Shown: positions 20,751-33,439, counted from the first letter of the stretch. The stretch: 64,000 bases of DNA from Liriodendron chinense (GCA_003013855.2 PVNU02003862.1:1178001-1242000); one strand, 5' to 3'. Numbers and translations are program-made. Notes: generated by a model from the sequence alone, not told the origin.

Positions 20751-21836
20751 GGGCCCGTTTGGATTGTAAGTTACTTAAAGATAAGCTACTTATCATATAA
20801 GTAACTTATCTTGGTTTGTACTTAATTAGCAAATAAGTATGTTTGGTAAACAACATCCTTATTAACCAAAAAGTTAAAAAGCATTTTGTTTTCAACATCT
20901 AAGTAATTATCCCTCCTCAAGTCTGTTTGGTCCTTGCACATCCATCATCCATAATTTGGAGCCAACCTTTGGCGTAAATTGTTCATTGTGTGGGCCCTGC
21001 CTTTGATGTGGGAAGTCCATCATGTGGGGCTCACCTTGGATGTGGGCCATTCATCATTACAGCCTGGCCTTTAACATGCACTGTTCATTAGGTAGGGTCC
21101 ACCTTTGATGTTGGTCATCCATCAAGTGGGGCCACCATCAATATCCACTGCCCATCATGTGGAGCCACCTTTAATGTGGGCCGTCCCAAATGTGGGTCCC
21201 ACCTCTAATATGGGCCATCCATCATACGGGGCCCGCCTTGGATATGGGCCACTCATCATTAGGGCCGACCAATGGTGAGCGTCAATGACCATTGTTTCAT
21301 TTTTGGGTTGGACCAACAAGGGTGGACAGTGTGGATTTCATGTGCATGGCATGTGGCCCCACTACCTAGTGGGCCACCCAAAACTAGTTGGAAAAATAGA
21401 TGAATGGCACGAGTAAAACACATAATGTTGGGCCTTGGGAGGTTTCAACGGTGTGGTCATTATCATTGTTGCTTCCTGATGTGGGGTCCACCTAAGGCTT
21501 AGATCTGCCTCACATGTTGGCCCCGCTCACATCAGGCCAGAAGGACGGCGTGGATCAAATACATCACATGGCCCCAACAAGCTAGATGGTCAACATGGGC
21601 TGGGCAGTTGCCACAAAAACCATAACCGTTTACAGCTGTGTTCCACCACCACCTGTTGTTGCAGTCGGTGGGTGAAAAGTGAAAAAGCAAAAAAATAATG
21701 CTGAAGTGCTGAACTGGTTTTCATAAAATAAGTAATTATAATTCTTCATTAACCAAACTAACTTATCTCAAATAAGTTACTGAACTGCTGCCATTAACAA
21801 AAAAAGCAACTTATTTAGTTGTATCCAAACAGGCCC
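20751..21836. mobile_element. PIF/Harbinger-like TIR element, long form
   Basis: A 1086-bp element begins GGGCCCGTTTGGATTGTAAG and ends GTATCCAAACAGGCCC. The flanks are TAA and TAT. Sub-terminal 'agttacttaaagataagcta' and complementary 'aacttatctcaaataagtta' pair up. The core is filled with degenerate 'tgtgggccat.catcatg' units. It is the same family as the 181-bp element at 60956-61136. No transposase frame is visible. Confidence 0.65.
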
Positions 21837-22061
21837 TATGATGGAGTTAAAAAAGGTTTCAATGGTAGTAGCGTTTCTTTTTCTTTTTTTTTTTCCACAT
21901 CCTGAAATGCTATCCCACAATGGATGGGTGGAAAAGAAAGCCCAGTCAGCATCCCAATGCAGTGACTTCTTGGAAAACGCTGTGGCAGGAAACCCGCATC
22001 TCATCAGTCATGTATTATCCCAACGGTCGCCCACGAGACGACGTCGAAGTTACCAGACAAC

Positions 22062-22553
22062 GGGCGCGGATTGCGTCCTGCCCCCGACTACTTATTACTG
22101 TCCGGGCAGACCTGTGGAGGGGCCCACCGTGATGTATCTGTTTATCCACTTCGTCCATTCATTTCATAAGATCATTTTAAGCTATGATCCTAAAAAGGAG
22201 TAAGATCCAAAGCTCAAGTGAGCCACACCAAATAATAAGCAGACCAGGGTCACCAAGATCATTTTAAGGTATGACTCTAAAAGATCTAACGCTCAAGTGT
22301 GCCACACGAAATAGTGAGCGGATCCTGATGACCCTTCTTTTACTTAGACCTCACTAGGGTCACCATGGTCCGCTCACTATTTGGTATGACCCACTTGAGC
22401 GTTGGATTTTCCTCCTTTTCTAAATCATAGCTTAAAATGATCTTATAAAATGGATGGACGGAACGGATAAACGGATATGTCACGGTGGGCCCCTCCACAT
22501 ATCTGCCCGGACGGTAATGCATCCCTTGCGGGGGCAGGACGCAATCCGCGTCC
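22062..22553. mobile_element. Mutator-like foldback MITE (9-bp TSD)
   Basis: A 492-bp foldback element. Its ends GGGCGCGGATTGCGTCC and the complement of GGACGCAATCCGCGTCC begin inverted arms of about 150 bp that share 'ggggcccaccgtga', 'ccgggcaga' and 'tcataagatcattttaagct' blocks. The flanks CCAGACAAC (22053-22061) and CCAGCCAAC (22554-22562) are a 9-bp duplication with one mismatch, the signature of Mutator-type transposition. The short central loop repeats 'aagatccaa.gctcaagt'. It has no coding capacity. Confidence 0.78.
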
Positions 22554-22584
22554 CCAGCCAACAGCTTTGGCAGCTCCTTGTATA

Positions 22585-23400
22585 CTTTCCCTGTGATTTC
22601 TCTGTCCTTATCTTTTGATTCCTTTCTTCTCCCACCTCATGAAAAATAGTATATATAGGCCACGGTTTTATCATTTTCCTTTCCACACTATCACATCTTC
22701 AGCTCTAAGGCATTTCCACCTTGTGGTATATAATCCTTCTTCCTTTTCATCTTCTTCTTTCTTACATTTCCATCATCACAAGTGCGGTATAATCCATCTT
22801 TGCAACGGCTTATGCCATTCTGTCCCTAGTGCTCTCTCAGCTCCTTCCATCTGCAACAGATCCAAGAGTAATCTCTAATTACTTTGAAGGATCATTAGCA
22901 AACTCTTACTCAGAGAATTCGTCCACCATATAGTGATCGCCCAAAGGTAAGATTTTAACTATCTATTTTTAGATTATTGTTAGAAATTATTTAACTTTAT
23001 CGCATACAGGGTGTTCCAAGGAATTGGATCCTTACAAATATTGAGTTTTTGTTGGGTTTATGCCCAAAGGATCCAACGCAGGCTCACCCCACTAAGAAAA
23101 TGAGATACTCAGAAAATCATGCCAATCCAACCATCAAGTAGGCCATGTCGCGAATATAAAGGCTTATGTTGCGGTTCACTTAATGATTATATTATCCTGA
23201 TCTTTCAGGTGTCTGTTTTTTTGGTGGAGCATCTTTGTGGATGGTTTAGATGCCATGCATGCAGTATGATGGTCTGATTTTTGTCTAGTGTCCTTTTGTA
23301 CTTTGTAGAGCACATTAGGTTCATTTGGTACATACTCTTTTAATGCCTTTTCATTGCCCCCACTAGATAGGAAAATGATTGTGATCATTTATTCACTCTT
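22585..23400. repeat. NLR-upstream module copy 2, promoter-like part
   Basis: 22600-22720 ('cttttgattcc', 'tctcccacctcatg', 'aaaatag', 'ggccacggttttatcatttt', 'aaggcatttccac') matches 37630-37750 upstream of the NLR. 23095-23365 ('aaaatcatgccaatccaacc', 'taatgattatatta', 'tgatctttcaggtgtc', 'gatgccatgcatgca', 'gtgtcctt') matches 37930-38170. TATATATAGG at 22651-22660 and AAAG|GTAAGATT near 22945 look like a TATA box and a splice donor, as if a 5' UTR exon once lay here. No NLR coding sequence follows. Confidence 0.6.
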
Positions 23401-24180
23401 TGTTTCAATTTTTAATTATTTCAATTGATATGAATTGTACATCCAAACATGACGTTAGCTAATACAAGTATTGATTTTGATGGGTAACTCTACACGAGGA
23501 CTTGGTTCTTTGGAAAGAGCTTTGTCATGATAGATGCACTACTTATAAGGCAGCTCATGTACACAACACCCATATGCGGCACATAGGCATGAAATATAAT
23601 CCATCCATCTAAAAAGGGAAAAGGAGATGCAGATTGAAGTAGAGACCATCTTGGCGGAAATTGATGGATGACCACCTGTTGCTCAGTCCATTTATGGATG
23701 GTGCCCACTTGATTGCATGGTCAGATAATCAAGACTACCCATCAGCTCCACAAGAAAAACACTGATGGGAGAATCCGAACTACCTAATATTCGATTATCT
23801 TCTCTGTTGAACATGGACTTTAGGCCAAGATTGACGGATCAGATGATCCACCCACGAACTTTAGGCTGAGATTGACGGATCAGATGATCCACCCATAAGT
23901 CACGTGGGCGTAGTCAAACAATAGATACTCCAGCATAAGGGCAAGCTCCAAATTGAAAATGAGTCAATAGACCTTTTATAATCTAAGGATTTTTCCAATT
24001 GGCCGTGGGCTTTTTAGCTACGGACACCTCTGCCTTTTTTGTTGTGGACTGAAAACCTCTTGTTTTTAAATTATTTTCATAAAACAGTCTTTTCACCATT
24101 AGCCAAGCAAACACCCCCATTCAAAAGCATTTTGAATGCTGCAAACTAGTCCTCTTAATGATACCCTACCCAGTACCCAC
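23401..24180. other. Unassigned intergenic segment
   Basis: No gene or bounded element is recognised. A short direct duplication occurs at about 23818-23892: 'aggccaagattgacggatca' versus 'aggctgagattgacggatca', each followed by 'gatgatccaccca'. Confidence 0.4.
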
Positions 24181-24189
24181 CACTCCCAA

Positions 24190-26395
24190 GCTAAGTAAGG
24201 CCCACCGTGATGTTTGTGAGAAATCCCCACCATCCATCAGTTTTACCATATCATTTTAGCATATGAATCAAAATAAGGCAAATCTAAAACTCAAGTAGAC
24301 CACATCCACATGGGCAAGAAACAATAGGAAAGAAAATGCCTACTGTTGAAATCTTCCATTGTGATGTTTATATGCCATCCAAATGGGTCATAAGATCATT
24401 CCCATATGGATGAATAGAGAACACAAAAATACTAGCTAGATCCAAAATTTCTGTGGCCCCAAGAGTGTTTCAACGGTGGACATTCAATCCCCATTGTTTC
24501 ATGTTGGCTCATTTCAGTTTTGGATTTGCCTCCTTTTCTAGGTGATATGAGCTAACAAAACGGACAGACAGGGTGGATCAATAACATCATGGCAGCCCTC
24601 AAATGTTTGAATGGTGGCTGTTCAATCTCCATTATTTTCTAGCATGTGGCCCACTTGAGTTTTGGATCTGCATAATTTTGGACCCACTCCCAAACATGGA
24701 CAGAGTGGATTTCTCCATACATCATGGTGGGCCCTATGAATGATTGAACGGCTGCCATTCAATACGTACTGCTTCCTGAATGATGTAGGTAGGCCTCACC
24801 ATGATGCACGTTGAGAAATCCACCCGGCTAATCCATTTTTCTAGCTCATGTTAGTGGGGTCCCCCAAAAATGAAGAGATCCAAAGTTTAACTGGGCTACA
24901 TTGAAGGAAACCGTGGAGATTGAATGACTGCCACTGAAATCTTTCCAATACCCACCGTGATGTTTATATGCCATCCAAACCATCAATAAGGTCATACCCA
25001 CCCCCTAAAATCACACCGAGAAATTGACTTGAGTGTTGGATTTGCCTCATATTTGGGCCGCTGACAAAAATGGTGAATGGGGTGGATTTCTAAAAAAGTA
25101 TTATAGTGGGCCACAGGAGTTTTTGGAGCTCATCCATCATTTGAGTTTTGGATCTTCATCATATTTAAACCGGCCAACTAAAATGAGCTGTAAAAACTGG
25201 TGGATGGGATTATTTTTGAAAAACATCATGTTGGCCAACAGTGCGATGGTGTTGTTCCAACAATGAGTGTTTAATCCCACTGTGGCCCACTTCGAGTGTT
25301 AGATGTACCTCACATATGGGTCCACCCTTGAAAATGAGTTGACCAAAATGGTAAAAGGGTTTCAATGGTGGGCTAGTGGGAGTTCAATAGCATTCATTCA
25401 AATCACGCAGCGCACTGGATTGTTGGATCAACATCATATTTGGGTTCATCATCTAAAATGAGCTAACAAAAATGGTGGAGGGGGTGGATTTCTCAAGAAC
25501 ATTATGGTGGCTACACAAGTTTTGAGAGCTGCTCCATTCTAAGGTGGGTGTTCAATAGCACCGTTTGAAGCTGTGGGGCATACTTGAGTTTTGGATCTTC
25601 ATCATTTTTGGGCCCATCAACTAAAAAATGAGTTGGAAAAACTGGTGGATGGGGTGGATTTCTGAAAAATATCACAGTGGACCACACAAGTTTCAACAGT
25701 TTCCAACTGTGTGTGTTTAATTCCACTGTTGCAAATCTAATACCACTGTTGCAAGTTGTGTGGTACAGTTAAGTGTTGGATCTGCCTCATATTTAGGCCC
25801 ATCCCCTACAATAAGTAAATGAAAATGGTCGATGGGATAATTTTTTTAAAATATCATGGTGCGCCACAACTTTTTCAGCAAAAATCAGAGAGTATGTTTT
25901 AACGGTTGGCATTCAATACCACCGTTCATGCCATGTGGCCCACTTGAGTTTTGGATCTGCGTCATTTTTGTGCAATATCCTCTAAGATCATTTGGCAAAA
26001 TTGGTGTACATGGTGGATCTTTAAAAAACATCATGGTGGGTACCAGAACTGTTATAATGGGGGTAGGCCGGTGTTGTTTCCAGGGCATTCAGTAGCCACT
26101 GTTTCCCATGGTCTGGCTCACTTTACTTTTTTAGCTGCATCATCTTTACACTAACGCGTATATTGATATGATGAAATTGGTGAACCGGGTGGACTTCTCT
26201 CAAACATCACGGTGGGCCTTGACTGTGTAAATAGTGAGCGGGCATGGTTTCAATGGTGGATGTACAATACCCATAGTTTCCCAGTTTCCAATTGTTCATC
26301 CATTTACCTTTCTCATGTTTTGGCTCATGCCTTAAAATTATTTGGCGAAACTGGTGGACCACATGGATGCTACTTCTGGTTGAAACTGCCAAATT
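24190..26395. repeat. Serial array of degenerate dispersed-repeat units
   Basis: About 2.2 kb made of successive units of roughly 150-250 bp. Each contains versions of 'ccacttgagttttggatctg', 'catcatattt', 'aaaatgagctaacaaaaatg', 'ggatggggtggatttct', 'aaaaacatcatggtggg' and 'caatggt...caataccactgtt'. The units are head to tail and diverged. They are unlike the foldback copies elsewhere, so this looks like local tandem amplification of one half of the dispersed repeat. Confidence 0.6.
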
Positions 26396-26582
26396 ATCAC
26401 GTCTTAAAAATTTAAAGGCCTAAACTTTGGACACCAAGGCCACAATCCCAAAATCCAATTGGTTGAACAATCCTACTTCCAGTTCATGGACACTGCTTTA
26501 TGAACAAGGACCGTTGGATTTTATTCATTTAAACGGTCCAATAATTGTCAATCGATCCTTCCTAAAATCTTCAAGCTGAACC

Positions 26583-28310
26583 TGTTTGCGCAATTCAATC
26601 AAACATAAGACCACATGTGTTATCGAGGGCTTGCATACAGTTAATGTGTGCGATTAGGACAATGCAAGCGTGCCAGAGTCGTATTGGACTCAAGTGTGAT
26701 TGAACACTGGTGCACCCATGCTGAGATGTACTGATTAAGACCCCTATTTCAAGGACTTGGCCACCCTCTCAACCACCAATTGTCATAGTGATCATGCAAT
26801 TTGCAAAAGGGTAGGGGTTAGTCCTTCTGAATGGATTCTTTTTGTCTTGCATTCAAACTTTTCTTTTACCAATAATTGCAATCTTTGTACTTATTGATAA
26901 AATGACAATGAACAAATTTAAAACTAAAGTGCCTAATACAATCGATAGAGAAACAAACTAAAGTAGACAAACATAACGAAAGATAAATACATGCTATCAC
27001 CTATTGGACAAACAATTGAGGCAAACTGATTTGCAGGATGTGACCAGGGTGTGATCTCTCAACGACTAGGTTGATTGGGATCCAACGATAAAAGGCCACG
27101 GATATTTCTATTACTCTTAAGCGTACTGCAACGATGGCGCTAGACAATAACAATCTGAGCTACCTAAACCTCAAGCGTTCTGCAACGTGACTGGCCATAA
27201 GTAGAGGGGATAAAACTAAGCTAAGATATAAAAAAAGGTTTTGTGCTGTATAGACTAATTGTGTTTGGCGTGGGCCTGGAGCTCTTCATCGCGTTATCTT
27301 TTTATGGCTTGAGGAGGCAGTGAAACCCTCGTTGGGTTTTCTTGCTGATTTAGGATTTTTGACAATCATGGTGCTCAGTTGTCCTCGCCTGGCTTAAGAG
27401 ATCTTTAGAAATCAGAAATCATTTTTCAATCTCTTGCCAGCGTAGCAATGGAGATCCATGATCTTATAGAATCAGTCTTCCTGGATTTAGATCAAATCCC
27501 AATCCATTGGTTTCTATCCGCTCCGATATTGATCCGATCCTCGAATCTTTGTAATTTCCACGAGAGCACCAAACATCTCTGGGAAGATCTCCCATTTCAG
27601 AAGGATTAGAAGAGACGACTTTGCCAAGCATATTTAGATTTGTGATAGTATCCCTGCCTTGATGGGACTTTTATAGACTTGTTAGGCATATCGCTTTGGT
27701 TACACACATTAGGGTTACGTGTCATTTGTCACTTCGACTTTCCTTGAAACGTGTGTATGATCCCGCACTACTTCTCTTTTAGTAAGTGATGTGTCTCCAA
27801 ATTGAGTGGGGCATAGAATATCCTCGCGCGCGAGTATGAATTTATCATTATAAAGCGCATAGTGCTAACATGTGGTGGTATTTCATTGGTCCACATTAGT
27901 GTGCTAGAAGCGGTGTAAATAATGTCCCTCGTCCTTTCACATCGGAAGATGTGATGAGATGTTTGACGTTCCAAAGTCGGCGATCACGTGGCACGAGGTT
28001 CGTGCTCGTTCGTAGTGCACATTAATAGCTATGTCAGAAATCTCCTACCCTAAGTATCATGGTACAAGTTTCAATGGTGATGACTACTTATAAATATAAC
28101 TTATTACCATGCAAGCTCAGCGTCCAACTCTATCTTCATCTTCCAACTTTCTTGCCATGGTTGACTTCACTTTTTCTCAAACTTATGTAGTGGTAACACT
28201 CTGAAAAAAATAATGGTCTTTATGGGCAGCGGCCAAAGCTTAGAGCTTGACTGCTATTTTTCTTTAAAATGAAGATGAAGAACTGGCTTCCCATGGGATA
28301 ATCGACTAGA
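26583..28310 (-). repeat. 3' LTR of the Gypsy element
   Basis: The outer boundary at TGTTTGCGCAATTC (26583) is fixed by comparison with the other LTR at 36059. The inner boundary is uncertain (28.2-28.3 kb), where a pyrimidine-rich tract (28318-28340) could be the minus-strand polypurine tract. It is about 1.7 kb long, non-coding and contains 'caacgtgactgg' and 'gcacgaggttcgtgctcgtt' hairpins. Confidence 0.6.
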
Positions 28311-28699
28311 GGTGTTTTACTTCTTCTCTCTCTTTTAAATTTTTTTTTTTTTATTCTAATATATGTAAGTTAATTGAAAGAGAAAGATTTTGTGCTATGT
28401 CTCTATAATAGCTGATTTAAAGGAATATAAGCTTTCTTTCTAGCATATGCCGCGTTTCAAATTTCTGTCTTTATTCTCCATTTTCATCGCCTTGCTCGAC
28501 TGCCAATTTTTCTTCTTTCTGCATTAATTTCCACATAGTTGGGTAGTACTTTTTTAGGTATTAGTCATTTATGGGATTCCCACTTTCCTGGCCGTTTATA
28601 TCTTGCAGCAAGTATGCTCCTCCATTCAGCACTTGTTTAACTATTAATGGCCCATCCTATGTTGGAGACCATTTTCCATACGACTTTTAGCACCCATCA

Positions 28700-29400
28700 A
28701 AAGTATGGTTTTCTAAACCATCTCACCTTTGCTGAAGCTCTTCCTTTTCACCTTCTTGTTGTAAGCTTTGATAACCTTCAACTTATGTACTTTTAGCGTA
28801 TTTAAAGCTTGCAACCAAGCATTATTGAGCTCTTCCAGCTTCATTAGCATGGCTTCAGTGAATTCCTCAGGGGTTGGCTGATTTTCATAGGCCACCTTGA
28901 GTGAAGCAATATTAACCCCCATGGGTAGCACAACATCATGACCGCGTCAGGGTGAATGAAGTGATTCCGGTGCTGGTCCTCTGAGATGTTTAGTAAGCCC
29001 ACAACACCTTTGGCAATTTTATATGCCACGATCGGCGGTTGTTGTCTACCATCTGTTTTATTATATTCTTCAGGATCTTATTCGTTGACTCAGCCTACCC
29101 GTTGGATTGAGTGTAGTATGGTGTAGAATAGACAAACCTGGACTCGTAGGCAACGACAAAAGCCTGGATATGGGCTCCAGAGAATGTTGTTCCTCTGTCC
29201 ATTGTGATAGTCTCAGGAATACCGAACCGGTGTCTAATATATTCTTTGATGAAATCCGTGACCCCTGCTTGGCCGACTCCATGTAACATCTGTGCTTTAA
29301 CCCACTTGGTGAAGTAATCAGTAGCAACGATAATAAAGTTGTATTGCTTCGAAGATGGTGGATAAATCTGATTGATAATGTCAATGACCTACCCTCGGAA
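28700..29400 (-). pseudogene. Gypsy integrase remnant
   Basis: On the minus strand, 29289-29095 reads GVTDFIKEYIRHRFGIPETI, then DRGTTFSGA and TPYYTQSNGQ, the integrase core with its second catalytic Asp and the conserved NGQ(A)E region. 28931-28713 gives the C-terminal part (VAYENQPTPEEF...LQALNTLKVHK...AYNKKVKRKSF). Stops and frame changes separate the pieces. The upstream zinc-finger part (29500-29700) is only faintly recognisable. Confidence 0.75.
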
Positions 29401-29899
29401 TGACCACGACTTTACGATAGGATGTAGCTCCAACACATGCACGTGCCATAATTGTCCGTGCTTTTGGCAGGATTGACACCCCTTCATGCACTTTATGCAA
29501 TCCTTTTGAATGGTCGACCAATAATAGTCATGCCTTCAGATTAGCCACCACATTTTTTGTCTAGCTTGATGGGTTCCACAAATGCCTTCATGCACTTCTC
29601 CTATGACAATCATAGCTACATCTTTGCCTAGGCATTTGAGTAGAAGACCATTAGTTCATTTTCTGTACAAGTCGTCGATTATGACCAAATAGTGTTGTGC
29701 GATTCTTCAGATTGCCCAATCAGTCCTCGTACTTGGCCTAATCAGATAACGTATAATTAGGAATCTCCAATCGTCCAATGATGTTTCCAGTGAGGCTATT
29801 TAAGCTGTCAGGTTTCTCTAATGTGCAGCTAGGAGTGAACATTTTTGGACCATGAGAAGCCTCTTGGATAACCCCTATAGAATTCTGAGACCTGCTGCT

Positions 29900-30707
29900 A
29901 TCTATGCCATCTTATTAGCATCGACGCTAAATTCCCATGGGATGTACCTAACGAGGATGTTGTCAAAGTCGGCCATTAATTGAACGACCATCCCATAATA
30001 TGGCAGTAATTCTCAGCTCATGCATTTGTATAGTCTTGTGAGCGGATTTATCACCAACAGTGAATCACTGATGATTTTCATGTTTTTGGCTCCCAATTCC
30101 ATTAGAATCTCCCATCTGATAATTAGCACTTCAAAATCAGCTTGATTGTTTGTACACTCGAATTCCAGCTGGAAGTCGTAATCTTCTCTCTTCTCATTCG
30201 TGGAGATGATGATAATCCTTGCTCCAGATAATCGTTTTGTTTATCTCCCATCGAATATATGAGTCGCCATGGGATGAGGTGAATGGCTTGTATCTCTAGA
30301 ATGTTCGTTGGGATTTGATTGTCGACTCTCATAGGGTGATCGACGAAAACGTCAGTCAGATCCTGCCCTTTCATAGCCCTCTGAGATACATTCTTGAGAG
30401 TAAATTTTGATAGAGTTAAAATCTACTAACTGATTTTTCCGTGCAAGATCGGCTGTGTGAGCATGTATTTCATTAGGTTGGTCGATGAGATGACGTGGAC
30501 CATTCCTGTCAATAGGTAATGGCGGAGCTTTGTGGAGGCAAAGAACAGTGACAAACACAACTTTTCAATAGCCAAATATCTCCGCACGGCCTCATACAAT
30601 CTTTGGGACATATAGTATATTGCTTGCTCTTTTCCGTCATCATCTTCTTGTGCAAGAAGTGCTCTCACTAACTCATCGGTGACTGAAATATACAACCGAA
30701 TGGCCAA
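29900..30707 (-). pseudogene. Gypsy RNase H remnants
   Basis: The 30707-30426 frame (LYISVTDELVRALLAQEDDD, YYMSQRLYEAVRRYLAIEKL) is the RT-connected RNase H-like segment. 30374-30123 (KGQDLTDVFVDHP, IPWRLI) leads into a second RNase H-like domain of the kind seen in Tat-type Gypsy elements, with remnants to about 29900. Both are broken by stops. Confidence 0.7.
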
Positions 30708-30749
30708 TCCTTTCTTAGGGGAATTAGTACGACAACTTCATGAGGTACT

Positions 30750-31719
30750 CCTTTAGCTGATCCAAGGTGATCTGATGTTCTAGTTTCCATACAAACTCTT
30801 GGCTAGCCTTTAATTTTACCAACGACGAAAAGATGTTGATCTTCCTGGCAGAATTTAAGATCAACCAGAGCAAGAAATTTATCTAGGCAATAAATCTTTG
30901 CAGTTCTTTCTTGTTCTTGGGTGGGGCGGCCTCCAAGATTACTCGAACTTTATTTTGATCGCCCTCAATACCTCGCCAATGGACCAGAAACCCTAGAAAA
31001 TTGCCTAGTGAGACATCAAAGGCACATTTCAAGGGCTTCATCTTTAACTTGTGCTTCCTCATGCGCTCAAAAGACCTCCTTAGGTCTGCGAAGTGGTCTC
31101 CTAGGTTGACCGACTTTACAACTACATCATTGATGTAGACCTAGACCTCCATGAACTTGCAAATCATGTCATGAAAAATGACATTCATGGCTTTGTGATA
31201 CGTTGCTTCGATGTTCTCGAGACTGAATAGCATCACAACCCAACAATAGGTCCCGATCGCTCCCAAACATCAAAACGGAGTTTTGGGGACGTCTTCCTCA
31301 GTGATAAAAAATTGATTGTGACCGGAATGGTTGTCCATGAATCACATTATCTTGTGTTCAGAGGCCTTATCAACAAATTAATCTGCAATCGTCATCGGAT
31401 ATTCATCCTTTAGGGTTGTTAGATTGAGATTTCTATAGTCAATATAGATCTTTAACTTCCCATTTTTCTTTATGACTGAGACTATGTTCGAGATCTAATA
31501 TGCAAATTTGATTGGCGTGATGAATCTGACTTTTAGTAGCCGTTCAATTTCTTCCTTGATCTTGGGGTGACATCCGGAGTCTATCCTTCTCACATGTTGT
31601 TTGAAGGGCTTGAATCCCTCCTTGATCGGAAGGCGATGCTTAACTAAATCTTGATCCAACCTTGGCATCTTCTGATAGTCCCAGGAGAAACAGGCAGAGT
31701 AATCACTAAGGGAGATCAT
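30750..31719 (-). pseudogene. Gypsy reverse transcriptase remnant
   Basis: Minus-strand frames give SACFSWDYQKMPRLDQDLVK, HRLPIKEGFKPFKQ and PKIKEEIERLLKVRFI. A stop replaces a Trp after KFAY, followed by ISNIVSVIKKNGKL, DYRNLN and EYPM. The polymerase box reads VYINDVVVKS (31126-31140) where VYIDDMVVKS is usual, so a catalytic Asp is Asn. Further stops lie in the palm. Not functional. Confidence 0.8.
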
Positions 31720-31749
31720 CTCCTTCTGGGCTTAGGGGTCTGGTTTCTC

Positions 31750-33430
31750 ACTGATGTAGGTTGGTCAAGGTTCTCTTTCTGTGCCAAGGTTTACCTTGAT
31801 GAGGGTGTCTAGAATGTCGGCCTTGGCATCATCCATCTTGGAAGGTGCTGGCTCTAATTCGTGGGACGCCACTCCATCTGTTGCCACCATGTCTTTTTCA
31901 AGCAAGCACTTTGTTATATTAACGTGGCATCCGTCCTGATTGTTAGTTTCCTTAAGATATTGTTCGAGGTTACAGGCGATGGCCATGATTTCGGCCTCTT
32001 TGTCTTTCTTGGCTTTGGGATTCATCACGGGACATATTCGACGAAGTATTGAGGAGACTACCAATATGGGGTAATCGCATTTGGCTCGTCAAAGGAGTTT
32101 GCGGGTTCTTCTATCATAGTAATGGTTGGCTTTGTAGACCAACCCTCTTGAAATAGAGTGGGAACCGGCCTGACCACTAAGTCCTTTAGCAGCGTGGTTA
32201 TGCTACTAATGAAAATGTCTACATTGACATCTGTCATGGTCGAATTTACTTTGTCGATGAATAAGTCCCAATTCCTGGATGGATCTACCGCGTTTAATGT
32301 ATTGAGGTCTTGCGTAGGATCTAGTGCAGCCGTGATCCCTGTCGGTTGGCCATATACTTATTTCACCCGATAAGACGTAAGGGGATGATCTTGCCATTAT
32401 AGAAATTAGCTTTGGCTACACTTGCATCAACCACGAACGACTATTTGTCTACCCAGACAATCTCGACATTTCTTCCATTTCACAAGACCAGGAACTACTG
32501 CAGGGATGCTGGGATACACCAATTAGAGTGAATCGAGTATCTTCCCAAGAGTACGTTATAGTTGGTCATTGGTTCGATCACAAAAAGGTGGCCATGACCT
32601 TGTTACTTCCCACCTTTAGTTCCACAACAAGCACTCCTTTAGTATTTGGATCAATTTCCCCAGCCTTGTTGCCCCTTCTGGAGACTTCTTGCATAAAATC
32701 CTCCAGCCATGGGGATCCTTGAAAGGATTGCACGGTCAAGTAGTATTCTTGTTAGCCCTTGGGGGGCTTGGGGAAACTTTTGGTGGATTGTAATGGTCCA
32801 CTGGTTGGTGAATGCTTCATTTGGCCAGACCATTCTTAATTTTGCTGGGGGCCAACAGAGCTGTCTATGGTCTGGCTTGTCCTCAACGTGTTTCCTTGGG
32901 ACCTATCATGGATGCTCCTAAATCCTTAGGTTGTGTTCTTAGGCACCCAAACCTGAGTTGGCTGGGCCTTAGTTATTTGGGCAGTTGTTGACCTTTCAAC
33001 TCGTCTGCTCATCCTCCCTGTGTTGGTAGTTTGGTCGCGAGTAATATTGTTGTTGGTGTAACCATCATTGGTCTGGTGATTGGTTCGTCGCCAGTTGGCT
33101 GGGGAGGCGTGATGATCTACCAGGCCAACCGCTTGACACCGACCATTGGGCACCTCTTTTGGCATGGCTAGCACATCGTTCGCACATGACGGATGGACCT
33201 TTGGATTCTTCGAGAGGTGCCTTCCCTTTGTTTACCACCGGGGCTTGCTTAATGGATTGGTTCAGTTGTGGTGACTCTAGGGATTTCTTGTCAACTCGTC
33301 GTCCAGGTTGAGATGGCTCTCTCGCTAGCACTAGGGAGGCTGGTGATTCGGGCCCCTTAGCTGAATGGCTGATGGTCTTGATTTTTACCTAATGATATTG
33401 ATGAGGGTGGTCTTGACGTAGGGAGGGACG
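31750..33430 (-). pseudogene. Gypsy gag-pol linker and protease region remnant
   Basis: The 32064-31765 frame (NPKAKKDKEAEIMAIACNLE, then LIKVNLGTEREP) is the acidic spacer typical just before RT in this group. 32400-32200 should hold the protease but shows no clear D[ST]G. 33331-32926 is a broken, polar gag C-terminal or linker stretch. Assigned by position more than by sequence. Confidence 0.5.
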
Positions 33431-33439
33431 TGGTGATAA

